Source: UBA1822 sp963615055 (GTDB taxonomy: Bacteria > Bacillota > Negativicutes > Veillonellales > Dialisteraceae). Taken from it: a stretch of 52,123 nt of DNA. Position 1 is the first letter of the stretch; each line of letters starts with the position of its first letter. Below are positions 34,831-43,276 of this stretch, piece after piece. Position numbers and translations under genes: made by a program. The notes beneath the pieces were generated by a model that did no database searches, was not told the DNA's origin, and saw only the letters and a program-made list of their open reading frames with translations. Location of the stretch: contig CAVEFO010000006.1 of the NCBI GenBank assembly GCA_963615055.1, positions 1 to 52,123 of the forward strand. The letters are read 5' to 3'.

Positions 34831-36204
34831 TCAAATTTTCTTGGCGAACATTCCCGCGAGTAGGCAGAGAGCCGAGACGATGAGACCGACGAAAAGGGAA
34901 TTGATGGGAAGCGGAAAGACGGTCGCCGTCAGCATGGACGCCGCGGTGCTGGCCGCCATGGAAAAAACGGCCCAACCTTTTGAGACGAGATGCGGTTTCC
35001 AAATGGCTGTCGTCAGAGGAAACAGAATCCCGCCGCCGCGAAACGCCATGGAGAGATAATTCCAAAACAGCACTTCGCTTCCCGCCGCCCAAAGGGATAT
35101 GAAGGCCGATAGGGCAATGACGCAGACGACGGCTGTGCGCATCATATAAAAAAGCACACGATCATTCCGGACGGAGAAACATTTGGCCAAAAGATCTTTG
35201 GAGACCATCGTCCCGACCGCAAGTGACAGACCGCCGATGCTGCCGATGACGGAGAGAATAATGCCGCCCAGCGCGATCCCGGCCAGCACCGCGTTTTCAT
35301 GGTTCAAAAGATACATCGGCAGCACGAGCACAGGTTCCGTTTCCGGTGCGAAAGCCCGCATGTACATCCCAATCGCCACGGACGGAAGGCCGACGGGAAT
35401 GATAATAAAGGCCGCCAAAATGCAGCCCCATGCCGCTTTTGTCGGTGTCGCGGCCGAAAAAATGCATTGCACATACGACTGCGTACACAAGACGCCGACC
35501 AAGACGGAAAAGAGGCTGAAACATGTCGCCTGCACGCCTTCTCCGAAAAGAGAGAGCCACGGCATCGCAGGGAAAACGGTCGAAAAATGATCCATTCCCC
35601 GAAGCGCGAAAAAGGCTGAAAATCCGGCGATAAAAAGAGAGAAGAAAATAATCAGCATTTTCAAAATGCCGGAAACACCCGCGCTTTTCATCCCGCCGAA
35701 AAAGGTGTACAAAATAACAAAAGCGCTCAAAATGACGGCTCCCGCCCAGGATGGCACGCCGAAAAAGAGCGCAATAAAAGAAATCCCGGACAATCCGGAG
35801 GCGACAATGGAGAGAAGCAGCGCGACGGAAGAAATCACCGTACACATCATCGCCGCTTTTTCCCCGAAGGCGCGTTCCAAAATTTCCGGAATCGTCGATA
35901 CACCGAGCCGATGCATTTTGCGTGCGTAAAAAATGCCCATCAAAATGAGGGCGAGCCCGCTTCCGAGCGTAAACCACCACGCAGAAAGCCCGTAAGAAAA
36001 AGCAAGCTGCGAACTTCCGACCGTCGCACCGCCTCCGATGATCGTGCCCGCAATGGATCCGGCCATCATGATCGCACCCGCCGAGCGTCCGCCCACACTG
36101 TAATCCTCGGAGGACTTCACGGTCTTCGACACATACACACCCGCGCCCAGCACAAAAAGAATCGCACCCAGCATACACGCGATATGAATCGGCGTAATGT
36201 CCAT
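34831..36204 (-). CDS. Sodium:solute symporter, SSS family
   Basis: A 457-residue permease with about 12-13 membrane helices. SSS features include SSEDYSVGGRSAG (about 31-43), GTIIGGGATVGSSQLAF (about 53-69) and FFGGMKSAGVSG (about 168-179), the sodium-site region. AAGGAG precedes the ATG. It starts 30 nt after a 58-residue membrane protein, a pairing seen for some SSS permeases with small DUF-type subunits such as the pantothenate transporter pair. The substrate cannot be read from the sequence. Confidence 0.9.
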   Translation of the reverse strand: MDITPIHIACMLGAILFVLGAGVYVSKTVKSSEDYSVGGRSAGAIMMAGSIAGTIIGGGATVGSSQLAFSYGLSAWWFTLGSGLALILMGIFYARKMHRLGVSTIPEILERAFGEKAAMMCTVISSVALLLSIVASGLSGISFIALFFGVPSWAGAVILSAFVILYTFFGGMKSAGVSGILKMLIIFFSLFIAGFSAFFALRGMDHFSTVFPAMPWLSLFGEGVQATCFSLFSVLVGVLCTQSYVQCIFSAATPTKAAWGCILAAFIIIPVGLPSVAIGMYMRAFAPETEPVLVLPMYLLNHENAVLAGIALGGIILSVIGSIGGLSLAVGTMVSKDLLAKCFSVRNDRVLFYMMRTAVVCVIALSAFISLWAAGSEVLFWNYLSMAFRGGGILFPLTTAIWKPHLVSKGWAVFSMAASTAASMLTATVFPLPINSLFVGLIVSALCLLAGMFAKKI

Positions 36205-36234
36205 CCGTTTTTCTCCTTTTTCCCAAACCGACTT

Positions 36235-36411
36235 TTATTTTTTTATGATTCTGTACCCAAGCAAAATGGCAGCCAAAATTGTCATGCCGAGTGAGAACAC
36301 ATTGACACCGTAAAACAGCAAATTGAAACCGCCGAGCGCAATCGCGGCCAAAAGCATCGCAATCGCCAGCCCGTCATGCTTGGCCGGTGCCTGTTTTTGT
36401 TTCTTCCCCAT
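36235..36411 (-). CDS. Small membrane protein, possible SSS subunit
   Basis: A 58-residue protein, MGKKQKQAPAKHDG followed by one or two hydrophobic segments (about 15-34 and 37-54) and IIKK at the end. AGGGATAGGAA precedes the ATG at 36411. Its position directly upstream of the transporter suggests a small partner, but the sequence is not of a family I can name. Confidence 0.6.
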   Translation of the reverse strand: MGKKQKQAPAKHDGLAIAMLLAAIALGGFNLLFYGVNVFSLGMTILAAILLGYRIIKK

Positions 36412-36607
36412 TTCCTATCCCTCTCTATATTTAAATCCGTTATCCGTAATCCGTGAACCGTTTACCGTCCGTCACATCCCATGAAATCCAAGGCTACGCA
36501 CAGCCGCAAGCCTTTTCAAGCCTTTCTCTTTAAGCCGCCTTTTCAGCATGAAACCCATGCTTTTTCAAGCACTGTCAATAGTTCTCGGTCAACGGAAAAC
36601 CACAACC
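36412..36607. other. Intergenic region with repeat
   Basis: Contains repeat copy D, an imperfect AAGGCT/AGCCTT hairpin (about 36491-36515) and a CGGTCAACGGAAAAC motif (about 36583-36598) that recurs near 46491. No gene seen. Confidence 0.5.
36460..36490 (+). repeat. Dispersed intergenic repeat, copy D
   Basis: GTTTACCGTCCGTCACATC, then CCATGAAATCCA. The tail matches copy B. Confidence 0.6.
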
Positions 36608-37513
36608 TTACTCCATCTCATCCAGCATTCCGACGTGACCGCTCTCCACCATGTGCCGAATTTTTTCCAGCTGCGCCTTTGTTTCCTCACTCATTTCCGG
36701 AAATTCCGGCGCCAATTTGTGCATCGCCCGCTCGACAATCCACGCCACGACAAAACGCGTATACCATTTATTATCCGCCGGCACAATGTACCACGGCGCA
36801 TATTCCGTCGACGTCTTCTCAATGGCCTCGGCATACAATTTCTGGTACGTATCCCAATATCGCCGCTCCGTAATATCGGAAATATCAAATTTCCAATTCT
36901 TCTTTTTATTCAAAATGCGATCCGCGATGCGCTTGAGCTGCTCCTCTTTGGAAACATGCAAGAAAATTTTGACCACGGGAAACCCGTTTTCAAAAAGATA
37001 GCGCTCCCAATTCCGAATCTGCTGATAGCGCGTATCCCATATGTCCTTATCCACGAGTTTTGGCGGCAATTTATCCTGCTTGAGTAAATCGTGTACACGC
37101 ACCGTCACGACATCTTCATAATGCGAACGATTGAAAATCCCAATCTCTCCGCGTCGCGGCAATTCCCGATTGATACGCCACATGTAGTCGTGATCCGTTT
37201 CTTCCGTATTTGGCTTCTTAAACGACACGACATTGAGTCCGCTCGGAATCAGATTGGAAAAAACGCGACGAATTGTGCTGTCCTTTCCCGCCGCATCCAT
37301 TGCTTGAAAAATCACGATGAGCCCATAACGGTTTTGCGCATACAATTTCGCCTGCAGCAGCGCCAAATCATTCAAAATTTCCGGAAAATACATATCGCGC
37401 ACCAAATCTTTATTGATTTCAATGTCGCATTTCGTCGCGTATTCGGAAAGCTTGACGTCTTCGCCGACCTTTACCCGATACCGTGTAATATCAATTTCTC
37501 CCGCCTTTTCCAT
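36608..37513 (-). CDS. Polyphosphate kinase 2 family protein
   Basis: A 301-residue PPK2-type phosphotransferase, which moves phosphate between polyphosphate and nucleotides. Walker A FQAMDAAGKDSTI (about 64-76), the lid and Walker B-like IFNRSHYEDV (about 126-135), and PADNKWYTR (about 241-249) are present. Class cannot be fixed; sequences like this are often annotated as polyphosphate:nucleotide phosphotransferase. Start at 37513 follows GGAGG; it lies inside the 3' end of the DUF721 gene by 23 nt, so it is read from the dnaA-recF transcript. Confidence 0.9.
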   Translation of the reverse strand: MEKAGEIDITRYRVKVGEDVKLSEYATKCDIEINKDLVRDMYFPEILNDLALLQAKLYAQNRYGLIVIFQAMDAAGKDSTIRRVFSNLIPSGLNVVSFKKPNTEETDHDYMWRINRELPRRGEIGIFNRSHYEDVVTVRVHDLLKQDKLPPKLVDKDIWDTRYQQIRNWERYLFENGFPVVKIFLHVSKEEQLKRIADRILNKKKNWKFDISDITERRYWDTYQKLYAEAIEKTSTEYAPWYIVPADNKWYTRFVVAWIVERAMHKLAPEFPEMSEETKAQLEKIRHMVESGHVGMLDEME

Positions 37514-38423
37514 AGCGTTTTGCCTCCTTTTTTTTCTTGCTTTCATACGTATCAATATCGCTTTTTTCTTTTGCCAAAGCGGACAACGTGCTCTCGATTT
37601 CCTCCTTCGTCATCATCTCCGGCGGCTTGTGAATCAAAAGCGACAGCAGCAATTTTTGATTTTCCTCGCGATGATAATTTTTGAAATATTGATCCTTGCA
37701 ACGCCGAATCAACATTTCCCGCGCCGTCTCATATTGCAAATAATCACAAGGTATTTTTTTCTTTATCTCTTCATAATACAGCGCCGGTTCTTTCAATAAT
37801 TGTAAGATAATCCGACTCTTGACCCTCTCTTTTTCTTTGATTTCACAACTTTTACAATAGCGCTCTTCTGCCGGGCAAAGACGTCCGCATGTTTGACAGG
37901 GGGTATATCCTTCCGTCAAATCCGCTTTTCTTTGTCGCAGCGTTTCTTCCATCATTTTCGTTAATATATTTCTTAATTCTGTTTGTGGCACTCGTTTCCC
38001 TATAAAATTGGCAATCCAAGCCTTTTCCTGTCCTGTCAGCGCCTCTTTTCGATTTTGCATCATAGCCCGGTATCGGTTTTGAGATTGTTCGACAGTTGTT
38101 GTCACCGGATCTGATATTTTGGTCGCAGCACTCACAAAACGAAGCTCCGTGAAACGATTCCCGTAAGCATCTTTTTTTATTTTTTCTAAAATATCCGCCT
38201 TTTTCATAAAAAACTCTTGCATCCATACGGAATTTTGGACATAAATAAAAAGAATTTTTCCTTCTTTTCGACCGATATACGATTCTTTTGCTAAATTTTC
38301 TCCCACAAAATCAATCCATTTTTTTTGAAACAACCAAAATTGATACGCATCATTTCCGAAAAACGTTTCTTTTTCGGTATCTATGATTTTTCCGACCGTT
38401 TTCATCTGTCCGTTTCGTCTCAT
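37491..38423 (-). CDS. DUF721 (DciA-like) protein with zinc-ribbon extension
   Basis: A 310-residue protein. The first about 100 residues match the DUF721/DciA fold: WLFQKKWIDFVGENLAKES then GKILFIYVQNSVWMQEF. DciA-type proteins load the replicative helicase in bacteria that lack DnaC or DnaI. The remaining 200 residues include a zinc ribbon (CQTCGRLC ... CKSC, about 178-195) and a charged tail, which is longer than usual. It follows recF by 16 nt, as in many Firmicutes origin clusters. An ATG at 38405 is an alternative start. Confidence 0.8.
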   Translation of the reverse strand: MRRNGQMKTVGKIIDTEKETFFGNDAYQFWLFQKKWIDFVGENLAKESYIGRKEGKILFIYVQNSVWMQEFFMKKADILEKIKKDAYGNRFTELRFVSAATKISDPVTTTVEQSQNRYRAMMQNRKEALTGQEKAWIANFIGKRVPQTELRNILTKMMEETLRQRKADLTEGYTPCQTCGRLCPAEERYCKSCEIKEKERVKSRIILQLLKEPALYYEEIKKKIPCDYLQYETAREMLIRRCKDQYFKNYHREENQKLLLSLLIHKPPEMMTKEEIESTLSALAKEKSDIDTYESKKKKEAKRYGKGGRN

Positions 38424-38439
38424 TTTTTATTTTTCTTCT

Positions 38440-39510
38440 CTATCTTTCATCACAACAAATTTCCTTTCCGATGCCGTACGGATTTGTTGTCATTGTCATC
38501 AATGTCTGAATTTGACGCTGTTTCAAATAATCAAAAAGAGCCTCTTTCCGCAGCTCATCCAGCTCACTTCCGATATCATCCAGCAACAGAACGGGATATT
38601 CCCCGGTTTCCGTCTTGCTGTATTCACATTCCGCCAATTTCAGCGCCAAAATTGCCGTTCGTTGCTGCCCTTGTGAGGCGAAATGCGCCATATCACGACT
38701 GTTTAACAAAAATTTCAAATCGTCCCTGTGCGGCCCGACGGATGTTTGACAAAGGCGCAAATCTTCTTCCCTAAACATCGCCAATTTTTCCAAATACCAT
38801 GTCACATCGGCTTTTGTTTTCTCGTCACCCTTCGCCATGATATATTGAATCGCCACTTTTTCATGGCCGCCGGATAAACACGTCATCGTATCCTCCATAA
38901 CCGCATTCATCCTAGTGATAGTTTCTTTTCTTTTTTTGACGATATAAGCGGCGCCTTTGGCTATTTGCATATCCCACATATCGATATCCGGCTTTTTTCC
39001 TCGAATCTGTGCTTCTCGAAGCGCTGCATTTCGCTGCTGTACCGCGCGTTGATACAGCAAAACTTCTTCATAATATCGCGCACTGACTTGAGACACTTCC
39101 AAATCGAGAAAACGTCTCCGATCTTGCGGCGCTCCCTTAATCAGGCGCAATTCATCCGCGGAAAAAAATACCGTCCGAAGCGTCCCCATCACATCTTTTC
39201 TTCTGATTTTAGAATCATTGATAAAAAATTGTGCGGCTTCTTTTCGCAAAAAGCGGACTTTCAGACGATGCTTGATTCCACGCATCAAAAAATCAAGGAA
39301 AACCGTTCCTTCTTCTTCCTCCCACGAAATCAAATCATCTTGGACGGATGTCCGAAATGACTTTCCAACGGACGCAAAAAAAACGGATTCCAAAATATTG
39401 GTTTTTCCGCAACCGTTGGAACCCGTCAAAACCGTGAAAGCTTCATCCGGCTGCAGCTCAAATTCTTTTCTGTTTCGAAAATGAAACAGAGTAAGACGGC
39501 TGATATTCAT
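38440..39510 (-). CDS. recF: RecF recombination mediator
   Basis: A 356-residue SMC-like ATPase. Walker A TGSNGCGKTNILE (about 28-40), signature region near ASQGQQRTAILALKLAE (about 275-291) and Walker B VLLLDDIGSELD (about 303-314) are intact. It helps load RecA at gaps. It lies in the dnaA-dnaN-yaaA-recF order typical of Firmicutes origins. Confidence 0.95.
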   Translation of the reverse strand: MNISRLTLFHFRNRKEFELQPDEAFTVLTGSNGCGKTNILESVFFASVGKSFRTSVQDDLISWEEEEGTVFLDFLMRGIKHRLKVRFLRKEAAQFFINDSKIRRKDVMGTLRTVFFSADELRLIKGAPQDRRRFLDLEVSQVSARYYEEVLLYQRAVQQRNAALREAQIRGKKPDIDMWDMQIAKGAAYIVKKRKETITRMNAVMEDTMTCLSGGHEKVAIQYIMAKGDEKTKADVTWYLEKLAMFREEDLRLCQTSVGPHRDDLKFLLNSRDMAHFASQGQQRTAILALKLAECEYSKTETGEYPVLLLDDIGSELDELRKEALFDYLKQRQIQTLMTMTTNPYGIGKEICCDER

Positions 39511-39519
39511 AGGCTTTCT

Positions 39520-39735
39520 CTATATTTCCCTTACAATTTGATATTCCTTTTTTTTTATCACAAGACAATCGCCCGGAAATAATTTCTTTCGTTTTTCCGT
39601 GACTTTTTTCCCATTGAGAAGAACGGCATGATTCTCTAAAAAAAATGCCATTTCTCCTCCGGTTCCGATGATTCCTTCTTTTTTGAGCGCCTGATCCAGC
39701 TGAATCCAATCGGTATGGATACTGATTTTTTCCAT
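39520..39735 (-). CDS. yaaA: YaaA-type S4 domain protein
   Basis: A 71-residue S4-domain RNA-binding protein: IQLDQALKKEGIIGTGGEM, then LLNGKKVTEKRKKLFPGD. Located between dnaN and recF as in Bacillus. It overlaps the dnaN stop by one base and probably acts in ribosome assembly; a binding partner is not evident here. Confidence 0.88.
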   Translation of the reverse strand: MEKISIHTDWIQLDQALKKEGIIGTGGEMAFFLENHAVLLNGKKVTEKRKKLFPGDCLVIKKKEYQIVREI

Positions 39736-40844
39736 CAGCGGCCTCGCATCGGCGTCACAACATAACGATAATTTTTATCTTCTTCCTGCTCGACCAACAT
39801 CGGTCCGTTTTTAATCAGATTGAAAATCACCGTTTCTCCTTTGGAATGTTTCAAAATATCTTCGATATAGAAACAATTGAAAACAATATGCAAGGGTTCT
39901 CCTTCAAAAATACAAGGAAGCACGGTTTTGGACGATCCGATGGATTTATCTTCTTCGTAAATCGAAACTTCATTGTTTTCAAATTGGAAATTGATGGTTT
40001 TGTAGCTGACATCACGAGAAATCGGCGTCACCATCGAAACGGCGGCACGGATATCGGCCAGATTGATTTCGGCACGATTCGTAAATTCCGTGGGAATGAC
40101 ACGTTTGTAATCCGGATATTCTCCGCTGATTAAAGAAGATAAAACATAGATATTTCCGAAAGAAAATGCAACGTGCTGTTTCCCCCAGATCATAGTAATC
40201 GTTTCTTCCTGAGACAAAGAAAGAAGACGAACAATTTCTGCCGCGACAAAGGAAGGAACAATCAAACGTCCCGGATTTTCCGCAGGAATCGTTAATGTTG
40301 CTTCTTTTGTTGCCAATTGATGCGTATTTGTCGCAGCCAAGGTCATGACGGAATCTTTGATTTCAAAAAGAATTCCGCTGAAAAGAGGTTTATCTTTATC
40401 GCCGGCTGTGGCAAATTGTGTCAGATTGATTAGATCCGTCAAAACTTTGGATTCCATTGTGCAAGAATTGATTGTATCCAATTCTGTAACAGCCGGATAT
40501 TCATCTGTCAGCCGAATCGGAAAACGATAAACTGTTTTTCCGCCTGTAAAGGTAGCCAATCCTTGATCATTATTTTTTTCAAATACGATCTGACCCGGAG
40601 GCATCAATTTAATCATACTTGTCAATTGCGGTGCGGCAATGACAACAGATCCTTCTTCCTCGATTTGAGCCGGGCAATTTGTTTTAATAGCCAAAGTATA
40701 ATCATTGGCTTGTATTTCTACCGCATTTTCTGTCGTAGAAAATAAAATTCCGTTATTGGTGTTGGATGTTACTTTCGGTTGTGCCGCTTTATAAACAATA
40801 TCCAGTGCTTTGGCAAGTTCAGATTGATCGAATATGATTTTCAT
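39735..40844 (-). CDS. dnaN: DNA polymerase III beta subunit (sliding clamp)
   Basis: A 369-residue clamp of the three-domain DnaN type. Visible features are MKIIFDQSELAKALDIVYKA at the N-terminus, GGKTVYRFPIRLTDEYP near residue 100 and the C-terminal YRYVVTPMRGR. It is the second gene of the origin cluster, 212 nt after dnaA. Confidence 0.96.
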   Translation of the reverse strand: MKIIFDQSELAKALDIVYKAAQPKVTSNTNNGILFSTTENAVEIQANDYTLAIKTNCPAQIEEEGSVVIAAPQLTSMIKLMPPGQIVFEKNNDQGLATFTGGKTVYRFPIRLTDEYPAVTELDTINSCTMESKVLTDLINLTQFATAGDKDKPLFSGILFEIKDSVMTLAATNTHQLATKEATLTIPAENPGRLIVPSFVAAEIVRLLSLSQEETITMIWGKQHVAFSFGNIYVLSSLISGEYPDYKRVIPTEFTNRAEINLADIRAAVSMVTPISRDVSYKTINFQFENNEVSIYEEDKSIGSSKTVLPCIFEGEPLHIVFNCFYIEDILKHSKGETVIFNLIKNGPMLVEQEEDKNYRYVVTPMRGR

Positions 40845-41056
40845 GGGTTTCTCCTTTTCTGAAACTGAAAAATGAAAGAAAGAAGCAGTAGAAGTAGTAG
40901 GGGCCTGTGAAAAAGTGAATAAGATTGTGAAATAGGCAAAATTGGGACTTTTTTGATTGTGAAAAAACTTGTGTATGCTTTTCGTTTGTTATTCACTTTT
41001 TTAACAAGGCGGAAGAAATTATTTTTTTTGAACAGGGTTTAGACCGTTTTTTGGTC
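40845..41056. other. dnaA-dnaN intergenic region with DnaA-box-like sites
   Basis: Two inverted TTATTCACT sequences (40914-40922 on the minus strand and 40989-40997 on the plus strand) and several TTTCACAAT motifs surround an AT-rich core. This may be a second part of a bipartite origin, as in Bacillus. It differs by one base from TTATNCACA. Confidence 0.5.
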
Positions 41057-42568
41057 TTACTTTTTGAGTAAGTCTTTGATATGGAGGACAGTGGCTTTGA
41101 ACTCCGGATCTTCTTCCATGTTTTTTTGTGTTTTTTCGCAGGCATACATGATGGATGTGTGATCTTTTTTATGGAAAATTTCTTTGAGTGCCGGATAGGA
41201 TTCACCCAATTCATTTCGACAAAGATACATAGCGACTTGTCTGGGAATGACGATTTTTTTAGGTCTTCCCGGACCTAAGACGCGGGCACGAGTGACGGAA
41301 TAGTAGCGGCAAACAGTATCGATGATTTGATCGACGGTAAGTTCTTGTGTCGATTTGATAATGCTTTGCAATGCAGCTTCCGCATTTTTACGATCAATAG
41401 GTAATTGCATTGTTTTGCAATACACTTTGACGTTATTGTATGCGCCTTCCAAGACACGAATGTTTTTATTGACATGACTGGCGATATAATCAATGGCATC
41501 TTCCGTCATGGGAAGAGATTCTCTTTTGGATTTATCTTTTAGAATGGCACAGCAAATCTCATAATCCGGTGGTGAAATTTCCGCAATAAATCCGGTCGAG
41601 AAACGGGATTTCAATCGATCTTCCAATCCTTTTAAATCTTCCGGGACGCGATCGCTTGTCATGATGATGTGTTTTTTGTTTTCAAAGAGTTGATTGAAAG
41701 TATTGAAAATTTCAAGAGCACTGTTTTCTTTTTTTGAGAAAAATTGGACGTCGTCCAAGAGTAGAATATCGACGGTGCGATATTTTTTGCGAAATTGTTC
41801 TTGGGTTGATTTTGTAATGGCGCGAATCAGTTCATTGGTGAAACCTTCGCTGGTAATAAAGAGGGATTTAATATCCGGTGCGTTTTGGTGAATGTAATTT
41901 CGGATGGCATGCAAAAGATGTGTCTTTCCGAGACCGGAAGGACCGTAGATGAAAAGAGGATTGAGACTCATGCTGTAATCGTGATGGACGACGGCACGAG
42001 CAACTTCCTGGGCAGCTTTGTAGGCCACCAAATTACATTGTGCGGAAATAAAATTGTCGAAAGTTTGATCATTGTATTCGAAAAAAGTTTCGCTTTCATT
42101 TTCATTTGATTTAGATGGGGCATTGTTGGTATTTTGTAAAACGGAATCGGAAAGATGAGGTAGAGAAACTTCCGAAATATTTTTTGGTTGAATCGAATGA
42201 AAATCGAAAGGAAGAGGATTGGCCTGTTCTGCGGTTTCATTTTTAGGAAAAGGTTCCGGTATTTCACGGACAATGGAATCATCTTGTAAAGTTGCGGGTG
42301 AAACGGAGATCGGATTTTCTTGCGTTTCCGTTGTTTGGATGATAATTTCCGGTTCCGCTGCGCCGGTCAAAGACGTAACAGCCGATTTCAATGGTTGTTC
42401 GTAGACATTTTTGAGCCATCCGACAAGATAAGCCTTGGAAACGGTCAAAATTAAAACATTTTCTTCAAAAGAAACGGGGAAAATTTGTTCCGAAAACATT
42501 TTATAATATTGAGGATTTTGCGATTTGACGGAGCTTAAAATATGTTCCCAAAGGATAAATATGTCCAT
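41057..42568 (-). CDS. dnaA: Chromosomal replication initiator DnaA
   Basis: A 503-residue DnaA. Domain I is at the N-terminus, followed by a long Ser/Asn/Glu-rich linker (about 90-160). The AAA+ domain has YGPSGLGKTHLL (about 207-218) and LLLDDVQFF (about 268-276). The C-terminal DNA-binding domain carries the signature DHTSIMYACEK (about 468-478). AAGGAGG precedes the ATG. Genes diverge from the region upstream of it, which marks the origin. Confidence 0.97.
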   Translation of the reverse strand: MDIFILWEHILSSVKSQNPQYYKMFSEQIFPVSFEENVLILTVSKAYLVGWLKNVYEQPLKSAVTSLTGAAEPEIIIQTTETQENPISVSPATLQDDSIVREIPEPFPKNETAEQANPLPFDFHSIQPKNISEVSLPHLSDSVLQNTNNAPSKSNENESETFFEYNDQTFDNFISAQCNLVAYKAAQEVARAVVHHDYSMSLNPLFIYGPSGLGKTHLLHAIRNYIHQNAPDIKSLFITSEGFTNELIRAITKSTQEQFRKKYRTVDILLLDDVQFFSKKENSALEIFNTFNQLFENKKHIIMTSDRVPEDLKGLEDRLKSRFSTGFIAEISPPDYEICCAILKDKSKRESLPMTEDAIDYIASHVNKNIRVLEGAYNNVKVYCKTMQLPIDRKNAEAALQSIIKSTQELTVDQIIDTVCRYYSVTRARVLGPGRPKKIVIPRQVAMYLCRNELGESYPALKEIFHKKDHTSIMYACEKTQKNMEEDPEFKATVLHIKDLLKK

Positions 42569-42830
42569 AAAAGAATCCTCCTTGCCATAAGAGTCGGTGG
42601 TTTCAAAGAAAAGAAAAATTTGTGTGAAACAAATTGTGAAACACTGTGAATAAAACAGTGCTGTGTTTTTGAAATTGATTAAAAATACGCGATTTTTTCT
42701 ATTTCAGAAAAAAGGAAGAAACTGAGCTTTACTTGTGGATAACTTATTTTAACAAAAAAAGGGAAAAGAGGGAAGCGAGGAAAATGATAAAAAATTTTTA
42801 TAAGAGCTTATCGATACTAAGACATAAAAA
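42569..42830. other. Likely oriC region
   Basis: Contains two good DnaA boxes: TTATTCACA on the minus strand (42645-42653) and TTATCCACAA on the minus strand (42733-42742). AT-rich stretches, notably about 42745-42810 with GATAAAAAATTTTTATAAG, would suit an unwinding element. An AAAACA/TGTTTT inverted repeat lies next to the first box (about 42652-42670). It is flanked by dnaA and by genes pointing away. Confidence 0.75.
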
Positions 42831-42855
42831 AAGAACCGTCTCAATGACGGCTCTT
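42831..42855 (-). terminator. Terminator of tRNA-Arg
   Basis: On the minus strand AAGAGCCGTC pairs with GACGGTTCTT around ATTGA and is followed by TTTTTTATG, directly after the tRNA 3' CCA. Confidence 0.9.
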
Positions 42856-42931
42856 TGGTGCGCCCAATGTGATTCGAACACACGACACGCGGTTTAGGAA
42901 ACCGCTGCTCTATCCATCTGAGCTATGGACG
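42856..42931 (-). tRNA. tRNA-Arg(CCT)
   Basis: A 76-nt cloverleaf on the minus strand: acceptor GCGTCCA/TGGGCGC (one G-T pair), D-arm GCTCAGATGGATAGAGC, anticodon stem-loop GCGGT-TTCCTAA-ACCGC with anticodon CCT, T-arm with TTCGAAT, and an encoded 3' CCA. It reads AGG codons. Confidence 0.95.
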
Positions 42932-43004
42932 CATGAATATGGATACAGTATATCATATTTTTTCTGTTTTTCACGTTTGTTTTAATCTTTTGAGAAATTT
43001 TCTC

Positions 43005-43036
43005 TTGACGAAGCTTTTGGTTTCTTATAATATAAT
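43005..43036 (+). promoter_or_regulatory. Promoter of the ileS leader
   Basis: -35 TTGACG (43005-43010) and two overlapping -10 candidates TATAAT (43026-43031 and 43031-43036), giving spacers of 15 or 20 nt. It drives the T-box leader. Confidence 0.65.
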
Positions 43037-43044
43037 GCATATCA

Positions 43045-43251
43045 CAAGGATGAAGACGTTTCGCCAATCGGACCGGCAAAGAGAGCCCCGCAAGGTGGGA
43101 AGGGGCACGGGATGGGCGAATGGATCACTTCGGAGTATGCGGAGAGGAAATGCTTCGCCGGGACATCGTTAGCTGTACCGAGTGGCGCTTCGTGCGTCAT
43201 GAGGGTGGTACCACGGGAAATTTTCTCGCCCCTTACGGGCGGGATTTTTTT
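43045..43251 (+). promoter_or_regulatory. T-box riboswitch of ileS
   Basis: The leader carries the T-box core AGGGTGGTACCACG (43202-43215) and ends in a terminator stem (CTCGCCC/GGGCGGG, 43226-43243) followed by a T run. A specifier-loop ATC triplet in GAATGGATCAC (43124-43126) matches isoleucine. Uncharged tRNA-Ile would stabilise the antiterminator and allow ileS expression. Confidence 0.93.
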
Positions 43252-43276
43252 ATTGAATTTTTTGGAGGAAACAGAA

